Of a DNA stretch of 9,427 nt, positions 4,688 to 9,427 are shown piece after piece. The position numbers and the translations under genes are program-made. The notes beneath the pieces are model-generated. The model searched no databases. It was given only the letters and a program-made list of their open reading frames with translations, and was not told the origin of the DNA. The first letter of the stretch is position 1, and every line of letters starts with the position of its first letter. Location: the NCBI GenBank assembly GCA_903872005.1, contig CAIQJD010000454.1, forward strand, positions 1 to 9,427. Reading direction: 5' to 3'. The DNA comes from an uncultured bacterium. GTDB taxonomy: Bacteria; Chloroflexota; Anaerolineae; JACIWP01.

Positions 4688-7360
4688 ATCGTGTTTCTCC
4701 TCTGTGGGCGCGCGCCCTTGCGCCGCCGGCAATACAAGTGTGAAACGGCTTCCCTTTTCGGGCGCGCTCTCCACGCGGATTTCTCCGCCGTGGCGGGCGA
4801 TGATCCCGTAAGAAGTACTCAAGCCCAGGCCAGAGTTCTGCGGGCCTTTGGTGGTGAAGAATGGCTCGAAGATGCGACTACGCACGTCCTCGTTCATGCC
4901 AACGCCTGAATCCTGGACGCTGATGGTGACGTTGTGATCCTCTTGTCCCACGCAGAGGCGGATGGTTCCGCCATCGGGCATGGCGTCCAGCGCATTGAAG
5001 ATCAAGTTGGTGAGGACTTCGCGTAGCTCGGAGGGATTGCCGGCGATGCGCGGCACATTGGCGGTCTCACAGGCCAGGGTCACGCTGCGCCCTTCGGCTT
5101 CCATCTGGTCTTTCCAACGCGGCCGGGTGATCTCGGCGATGCCGATGATGAGGTCATTGGGGTCGAGAAGGTGCAGCGTCTTCTCGTCGGGGCGCAGGCG
5201 CGTGAATTCTTGCAGCCGGCGCACGATGGCGGCGCCATCGCGCGCCGCGCGCACGATGGGTTCCAGATCCTGGCGCAGGCTGTCGTCGTTTTCGTAGCGT
5301 CGCATCGCGAGCTGCGCCCGCCCCAACACCACAGCCAGCACATTGTTGAAATTGTGGGCGATGCCGCTCGCCATTTGGCCCAGCGCGCGCAGCTTTTCGT
5401 TGGTGACAAGCTGCTGTTGCGCTTCGGCCAGGTCGCGATAGGCTTTATCGCGCTCGTGATACAGGCGCGCGTTTTGGATGGCCAGCGCCAGGTGGTTTGC
5501 CAATTCGGCGACCACCGCGCGCTCGATGATGGGGAATTCATCGCCAGTCCGATCGGTCAGGAGCAACGCGCCGAGCCGGCGGTTTTCGGCGATGATCGGC
5601 GCGATCAAGAAAGTCGCGCGCTCGCCATCCTTGCCGGCGGGGCCTTCTTTGAGCAGCGAGATTTCCGCATCCAGCGCCTCCTGCATCCAGGCAAGTTCCT
5701 GCTCACCCAGGCCGGCCTGTCCGCCGGTTGGCACGTGGGGATAGAGTCTCCCGCTCTGCGCGTCGTGGAGCGCCAGGGCGAATTCCTGGCGCGGGGCCAG
5801 CCGGCCGATTTCGGCCATGACCGTCTGGATGATGGCGCTCAAATCCAGGGACGCGTTGATCGCTTTGGCGATCTCTTGCAGGGCTGCCAGCCGGGCTGCG
5901 TTCTCGCGCGCCGCTTCATAGAGCTGGGCATTGACCATGGCGACCGATGCCTGGGTCGCCATATTGTTGAGGAACCGCAGGTCATCGGCCGAGAATTGCC
6001 GCTCGCCGACGTGGCTGACTGTCATGACGCCAACGGTTTCGCCCTTCGTTTGCAGCGGCACGCTGATGAGTGATTCTGGCTCTTGGGGCGTGCCGGGAAC
6101 CAGGAAGGCTTCCGGATCGAGGTGCGCGGCGTTGGTGATGCGGCCGGCGCCATTGCGCGCCACCCATCCGCTGACCCCCTGGCTCATCTGCATGGGCGAA
6201 GAGAGCACTTCGTCGGAGTATGGCCCCTGGGCGACGACCGGATTCAGCAGGCCGCGGCCGGCATCCACCAGATAGATCACGCAGCCATCGCCTTTCAGGG
6301 AACGGCGGGCGTGTTCGGCGATCTCGCGCAGCACGGTCTGAAAATCGAGGGAGGAGGTGATGGCTTGGCCGGTTTCCAGGAGGGTAGAGAGTTCTTCGGC
6401 GCGCCGGCGTGTCTCGCGGAAGAGGCGCGCGTTCTTCAGCGCCGCGCCGACCTGGGCGCTGACCGCTTCCAAGAGCCGCAGATCATTCTCCTCAAAGGTG
6501 TCGGCGTGGCGGTTGATGACTTCCATGACGCCCACGATGCGCTGATCCACGGTCATGGGCGCGCACATCAGGTTGCGAGTGATGAAGCCGGACTGCTTGT
6601 CCACGCCGTTGTACCAGCGTGTGTCGCTGCGGGTATCGGACACGCGCACCGGCTCGCCGGTCAGCGCGACCCAGCCGGCGATGCCCTGGCCCAGGCGCAC
6701 TCTCTGCCCGATGGCGCCGGCCGCGCCGGCCCCGACGGCCATTTGAAAGACTACTGCCTGGCCGCTGTCGTCCAACAGGGCTACCGAAGCGGCCTCCGCA
6801 TTGAAGAGCGCCTGCGCCTGCCCCATAATGTAGCGCAAGATGTCATCCGGGTCGAGCATGGAGGCGATGGCGCGGGCCATGTTGTCGAAGGCGCGGATTT
6901 CATCCAGGCGGGTGCGCGCTGCCTGCGCCTGCGTTTCGGCCAGGGTGCGCCGGGCGAGTTCCGTCTCGTAGAGCCGGCCTTGCAACAAGCAGCCCGCGGC
7001 GACGGCCGCCAGGGATTGTAGCTGGGTGGTGATGGCGGCATTGGCCGGCGCTTTGTCCAGCAGGATGACGCCGAGCGGCTCATTGGCCGCCTCTTTCAGG
7101 GGCAGGATGTGCGCGTAGGGCGACTGGGCCGGCGCGGCCGCGCCGCGCCGTATGGCTTCCAGGATAGACCGCTCCGCTTCCAACAGAGCGGGGGCGGCCA
7201 TGCCGATGCGAGCGCAGGCGCGATCATCGGCCGGCGTGTTGCCGCAGGCGATCATCACGCCGCGAGCGCTGCCCACCAAGGCTTGGGCCAGCTTCAGAAT
7301 TTCAGCCAGCGCCATGCCCTGGCTGAAGGGTTCACGCGCCACGCTTTCGGTCGCGGTCAT
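4298..7360 (-). CDS. Soluble multi-GAF hybrid histidine kinase with C-terminal receiver
   Basis: 1020 residues with no transmembrane segment, so a cytoplasmic sensor. Domains in order: a weak N-terminal GAF-like region (about 15-128); GAF (about 158-309, with IAGWVALTGEPVRVSD at 227-242); GAF (about 340-477, with SGWVARNG); a more diverged GAF (about 507-630); HisKA dimerisation and phosphoacceptor helix with H669 in SGIAHNFNN; HATPase with N-box NLIFNALDAM (785-794), DSGVGM (817-822), FEPFFTTK (831-838) and GLGLS (844-848); receiver (about 900-1015) with acidic pair D905/D906, phosphoacceptor D951, T979 and K1001. The expected course is autophosphorylation at H669 and transfer to D951 or another regulator. 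No DNA-binding output is attached. The ATG at 7360 has AGGAGT at 7369-7374, and the TPR gene ends 6 bases upstream, so it is cotranscribed with the TPR and glpX genes. The stimulus is unknown; GAF domains can bind small ligands. A possible internal start gives a free receiver. Confidence 0.93.
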   Translation of the reverse strand: MTATESVAREPFSQGMALAEILKLAQALVGSARGVMIACGNTPADDRACARIGMAAPALLEAERSILEAIRRGAAAPAQSPYAHILPLKEAANEPLGVILLDKAPANAAITTQLQSLAAVAAGCLLQGRLYETELARRTLAETQAQAARTRLDEIRAFDNMARAIASMLDPDDILRYIMGQAQALFNAEAASVALLDDSGQAVVFQMAVGAGAAGAIGQRVRLGQGIAGWVALTGEPVRVSDTRSDTRWYNGVDKQSGFITRNLMCAPMTVDQRIVGVMEVINRHADTFEENDLRLLEAVSAQVGAALKNARLFRETRRRAEELSTLLETGQAITSSLDFQTVLREIAEHARRSLKGDGCVIYLVDAGRGLLNPVVAQGPYSDEVLSSPMQMSQGVSGWVARNGAGRITNAAHLDPEAFLVPGTPQEPESLISVPLQTKGETVGVMTVSHVGERQFSADDLRFLNNMATQASVAMVNAQLYEAARENAARLAALQEIAKAINASLDLSAIIQTVMAEIGRLAPRQEFALALHDAQSGRLYPHVPTGGQAGLGEQELAWMQEALDAEISLLKEGPAGKDGERATFLIAPIIAENRRLGALLLTDRTGDEFPIIERAVVAELANHLALAIQNARLYHERDKAYRDLAEAQQQLVTNEKLRALGQMASGIAHNFNNVLAVVLGRAQLAMRRYENDDSLRQDLEPIVRAARDGAAIVRRLQEFTRLRPDEKTLHLLDPNDLIIGIAEITRPRWKDQMEAEGRSVTLACETANVPRIAGNPSELREVLTNLIFNALDAMPDGGTIRLCVGQEDHNVTISVQDSGVGMNEDVRSRIFEPFFTTKGPQNSGLGLSTSYGIIARHGGEIRVESAPEKGSRFTLVLPAAQGRAPTEEKHDMVVSTRHGRILLIDDEGELCRIIKRALESQGHTVSAFTAAGEALAAFRADGRAFDLIITDLGMPAISGWDVSAAIRAANSTVPIVMITGWGDRLDAHLVTQHRITAVLAKPFDMEDLLNLAAKTLKKIA
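4697..4702 (-). promoter_or_regulatory. Internal Shine-Dalgarno-like site at the receiver boundary
   Basis: GAGGAG on the minus strand, 9 bases before an in-frame ATG at 4687. Strength and spacing match the sites of glpX and of the kinase itself in the same operon. The same bases also encode Glu-Glu in the kinase linker, so chance is possible. Confidence 0.45.
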
Positions 7361-7366
7361 ACTACT

Positions 7367-7816
7367 CTACTCCTGGCCGGCGATGGTCTGCTGCTGTTCT
7401 GCCAGCAGATGCTCCAATTGCCGACAAAGGCTCTCCGCGGTCCGTGTCCAGGAACTCTCCGGCGCAGCGGAGATATAACGGCGCAGATCGGCTAGAGACT
7501 TCTCCCAATCGCCGGCGACTTGATATGCCAGCCCGCGATTGAGCAGCGCTTCCCAACGCGTCGCATCCAACGCCAGCGCCTGGTCAAAATCGCGGATCGC
7601 GCGCGCCGGCTCGCGCATCTCGCGCCAGTAAAGCGTGCCGCGCATCACGTAGGCATCTACCTGACCGGGGTTCAGGTGGATCGCATAGGTCAGGTCGCCA
7701 ATGGCGTTGGCGTAGGCGTCGCGGTCGCCATAAAGATTGCCGAAATGGCGATAGCTGGCGGCGCGCAGGGTCAGCCACCAGCTTGCCAGGCGACGCCACA
7801 CGTTCGCATGCTTCAT
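7367..7816 (-). CDS. Small tetratricopeptide repeat (TPR) protein
   Basis: 149 residues from ATG 7816-7814. The N-terminus (about 1-20) is basic and aromatic (MKHANVWRRLASWW). It is followed by about three TPR-like helix pairs: 20-50 (ending AIHLNP), 53-86 (MRGTLYWREM...AIRDFDQALALD) and 87-120 (LLNRGLAYQVAGDWEKSL), then a C-terminal helix (124-145). Ends of repeats carry the usual small and Pro residues. TPRs usually bind other proteins, and no enzyme motif is seen. There is no signal peptide or clear membrane helix, so it is probably cytoplasmic. The ATG shares one base with the glpX TGA (TGATG), and no Shine-Dalgarno is evident, so translation is probably coupled to glpX. Its stop overlaps the ribosome binding site of the kinase. 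A one-codon-longer TTG start is possible but less likely. It may be a partner of the kinase or GlpX; that is inference. Confidence 0.82.
   Translation of the reverse strand: MKHANVWRRLASWWLTLRAASYRHFGNLYGDRDAYANAIGDLTYAIHLNPGQVDAYVMRGTLYWREMREPARAIRDFDQALALDATRWEALLNRGLAYQVAGDWEKSLADLRRYISAAPESSWTRTAESLCRQLEHLLAEQQQTIAGQE
7369..7374 (-). promoter_or_regulatory. Ribosome binding site of the histidine kinase
   Basis: AGGAGT on the minus strand, 8 bases before the ATG at 7360; it overlaps the TAG stop of the TPR gene (7369-7367). It supports the first methionine over the later Met16. Confidence 0.7.
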
Positions 7817-8805
7817 CAATCAAATGAGATCTGGCTGAACTGCATCAGCTTGTCCCAACGATGGGTCGCTTCGATGGCGCGCACGGTGCCGGAACGGCTC
7901 CGCATGACCAGCGTGTGCGTTTTGGCTCCGCCGCCAAAGTAACGCACGCCCTGAAGTAGCTCACCGTCGGTGATGCCGGTGGCGGAGAAGAAGACATTGT
8001 CGCCGGCGCAGAGGTCATCGGTGCGATAGATGCGCTCCAGGTCAAAGCCCATGTCCACGGCGCGCTGTTTCTCATCGTCGTTGCGCGGCCAGAGCTTGGT
8101 CTGGATCTCGCCGCCCACGCATTTCAGCGCGCAGGCCGTCAGCACGGCTTCTGGCGCGCCGCCGATACCCACCAACAGGTCTATGCCGGCCGATTCGATG
8201 GCGGTCATCAGCCCGCCGGCCACGTCGCCGTGGGGCAGGAGACGGATGCGCGCGCCGGTGTGGCGCACGGCGGCGATCAGTTTCTTGTGGCGCTCGCGGT
8301 CGAGCATGACGACGGTCAGGTCACGGACATCCTTGTCGCGGGCGCGCGCTACGTTACGCAGGTTGACGGCGATGGGCGCTTCAATGTCAATCGCGCCGCG
8401 CGCGTCTGGGCCGACGGCGATTTTGTCCATGTAGACGATGGGGCCGGGCGAGAACATCGTGCCCCGATCGGAAAGGGCGACGACCGAGAGGGCGTTGGGT
8501 TGACCGTGCGCCAGGAGCGATGTCCCTTCTACCGGATCCACGGCGATGTCCACCAGGGGCGGCTCGCCGGTGCCCAGCTTCTCGCCGTTGAAGAGCATGG
8601 GCGCTTCATCTTTTTCACCTTCGCCGATGACGACGACGCCATCCATTTCGACGGTGTTGAGCACCAGGCGCATAGCGTCCACCGCGGCTTTGTCAATCTG
8701 GTTCTTGTCGCCGCGTCCCATCCACCGTCCCGAAGCCAATGCGGCAGCTTCGGTGACGCGGGCCAATTCCATTGCCAGGTTCCGATCCGGGGCTGTACGT
8801 GTCAT
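7816..8805 (-). CDS. glpX: Class II fructose-1,6-bisphosphatase, GlpX type
   Basis: 329 residues, the usual length for GlpX. It hydrolyses fructose 1,6-bisphosphate to fructose 6-phosphate, the committed step of gluconeogenesis, in the cytoplasm with Mg2+ or Mn2+. Matches to the family: GRWMGRGDKNQIDKAAVDAM (26-45), VIGEGEKDEAPML (59-71), VDIAVDPVEGT (85-95), PHGDVAGG (191-198), GIGGAPEAVL (213-222) and FFSATGITDGELL (272-284). By alignment with E. coli GlpX the metal and catalytic positions fall on D38, E62, D90, E93 and E219, all present. ATG 8805 has a strong AGGAGG 9 bases upstream. The CoA-transferase gene ends 32 bases before it and the TPR gene begins on its stop codon. In organisms with a Calvin cycle the same family can also act on sedoheptulose bisphosphate; nothing here points to that. 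Confidence 0.95.
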   Translation of the reverse strand: MTRTAPDRNLAMELARVTEAAALASGRWMGRGDKNQIDKAAVDAMRLVLNTVEMDGVVVIGEGEKDEAPMLFNGEKLGTGEPPLVDIAVDPVEGTSLLAHGQPNALSVVALSDRGTMFSPGPIVYMDKIAVGPDARGAIDIEAPIAVNLRNVARARDKDVRDLTVVMLDRERHKKLIAAVRHTGARIRLLPHGDVAGGLMTAIESAGIDLLVGIGGAPEAVLTACALKCVGGEIQTKLWPRNDDEKQRAVDMGFDLERIYRTDDLCAGDNVFFSATGITDGELLQGVRYFGGGAKTHTLVMRSRSGTVRAIEATHRWDKLMQFSQISFD

Positions 8806-8814
8806 CTCTTTTCG

Positions 8815-8820
8815 CCTCCT
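8815..8820 (-). promoter_or_regulatory. Ribosome binding site of glpX
   Basis: Perfect AGGAGG on the minus strand, 9 bases before the ATG at 8805, in the 32-base gap after the CoA-transferase stop. Confidence 0.8.
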
Positions 8821-8837
8821 TTGGCGTCGCCGGCCGG

Positions 8838-9427
8838 TTATCTTCCCCCAATCACCATGCCGGCCGGGTCAATCTCACGCAGGATGCGTTGCTCGTCGGG
8901 CGTGGGCGGCTCGTTGTAGACGATCTGGTCGGGCAGGTGGATGGGGAATTCGCTGTTGGCCTGCATCTCTTCCACGCTGACGCCGGGATGCAGGGCGACG
9001 AGCGTCATCTGCTTGCTGGCGTCGTCGAAGCCGAAGACGCCGAGCTGGGTGATGACGCGATAGGGGCCGCCGCCGGCCGGCAGGCCGGCCGCCTCGCGCG
9101 CGCCCGGCCCGGTCAGGTAGCCCGGCGTCGTGATGAAGGGGAGCTTCTTCACGAAGGTACGGACGCTCTGGTTCCGCATCACGTAGATGGTGCGCCAGCA
9201 GAAGGAGCCGATGTCATTGGCCCCGCCGGAGCCGGGGAGGCGCACTTTGGGCTTCTCCCAGTCGCCGAAGACGGTGGTGTTGAGGTTGCCATACATGTCC
9301 ATGGCTGCGCCGCCCAGGAAGCCGTAGTCAATATAGCCGGCCGAGCAGGCCGACATGACGTCGTGCATGCTGGAGGCCATGACGGCCTTGTGGAAGGTGC
9401 GCGAGTCGCCCACCGAGATGGGCAGCA
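8838..9427 (-). CDS. Family I CoA-transferase beta subunit (glutaconate CoA-transferase B / IpdB-like), C-terminal part
   Basis: The gene runs in from the right edge; 195 residues are visible, ending at TAA 8840-8838. Recognisable family stretches: GYIDYGFLGGAAMDMYGNLN, DWEKPKVRLPGSGGANDIGS, KLPFITTPGYLTGPGAREAA, GGGPYRVITQLGVFGFD and VALHPGVSVEEM. Relatives are the B subunits of heterodimeric family I CoA transferases, such as glutaconate CoA-transferase, and the IpdAB ring-cleaving hydrolases of steroid breakdown. The N-terminal region that holds the catalytic glutamate in glutaconate CoA-transferase is outside the window, so transferase and IpdB-type hydrolase cannot be told apart. An A subunit is expected just upstream. 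The frame is open to the edge, so a GTG at 9413 is not taken as the start. It is the first visible gene of the minus-strand operon. Confidence 0.9.
   Translation of the reverse strand, partial: LPISVGDSRTFHKAVMASSMHDVMSACSAGYIDYGFLGGAAMDMYGNLNTTVFGDWEKPKVRLPGSGGANDIGSFCWRTIYVMRNQSVRTFVKKLPFITTPGYLTGPGAREAAGLPAGGGPYRVITQLGVFGFDDASKQMTLVALHPGVSVEEMQANSEFPIHLPDQIVYNEPPTPDEQRILREIDPAGMVIGGR

Noticed and set aside
5171..7021. Two long plus-strand open frames (5171-6073 and 6083-7021) opposite the kinase
   Set aside because: Low-complexity, Gly/Ala/Arg/His-rich products without recognisable domains. The opposite strand carries a continuous, motif-complete kinase.
7817..7819. TTG start one codon before the TPR ATG
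   Set aside because: The neighbouring ATG gives the common TGATG overlap with glpX. The difference is one residue and cannot be settled by sequence alone.
9411..9413. GTG as the start of the CoA-transferase
   Set aside because: The conserved stretch LPISVGDSRT runs across it, and the family is longer at the N-terminus, so the gene continues beyond the window.
1..9427. CRISPR array, phage, transposase, toxin-antitoxin, tRNA or rRNA
   Set aside because: Nothing resembling spaced direct repeats of CRISPR size, mobile-element enzymes, defence genes or structured RNA genes was seen. The window is mostly housekeeping and signalling genes.

Overview
The window is about 9.4 kb of GC-rich bacterial chromosome, densely coding, with two convergent gene blocks. 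The gene families (an abbreviated Ccm-type cytochrome c maturation operon with a lipoprotein thioredoxin, a large soluble multi-GAF hybrid histidine kinase, GlpX-type fructose bisphosphatase) suggest a Chloroflexota-like organism, perhaps Anaerolineae or Caldilineae. That is inference from gene content and style; no phylogenetic marker gene is present.

Plus-strand block (1-4259): the 3' end of an unknown extracytoplasmic protein with a C-terminal membrane anchor, then ccmA (ABC ATPase) and ccmB (permease), joined by 4-base start/stop overlaps. A 183-bp gap holding a palindromic repeat element follows, then ccmC (heme-handling WWD protein), ccmD (47 aa), a ResA/CcmG-like lipoprotein thioredoxin and a DUF2085 membrane protein. 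CcmABCD would move and handle heme at the membrane. The thioredoxin would keep apocytochrome CXXCH cysteines reduced. ccmE, ccmF and ccmH are not in view and may lie upstream.

Minus-strand block (9427-4298): the C-terminal 195 residues of a family I CoA-transferase beta subunit, then glpX, a small TPR protein that starts on the glpX stop codon, and a 1020-residue soluble sensor kinase with about four tandem GAF domains, a HisKA/HATPase core and a C-terminal receiver. Gaps are 32 bp, a 1-base overlap and 6 bp, so the four genes look like one transcription unit. The two blocks meet at 4259/4298, where a small stem-loop sits between the stop codons.

Most of the window is ordinary housekeeping and regulatory coding DNA, and I do not see an unmistakably new system. 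The points most worth following are: a well-spaced Shine-Dalgarno and ATG inside the kinase gene, exactly at the receiver boundary; an inverted heptad-repeat element with a 16-bp hairpin splitting ccmB from ccmC; an unknown anchored protein fused by overlap to ccmA; and a DUF2085 protein at the end of the ccm operon.
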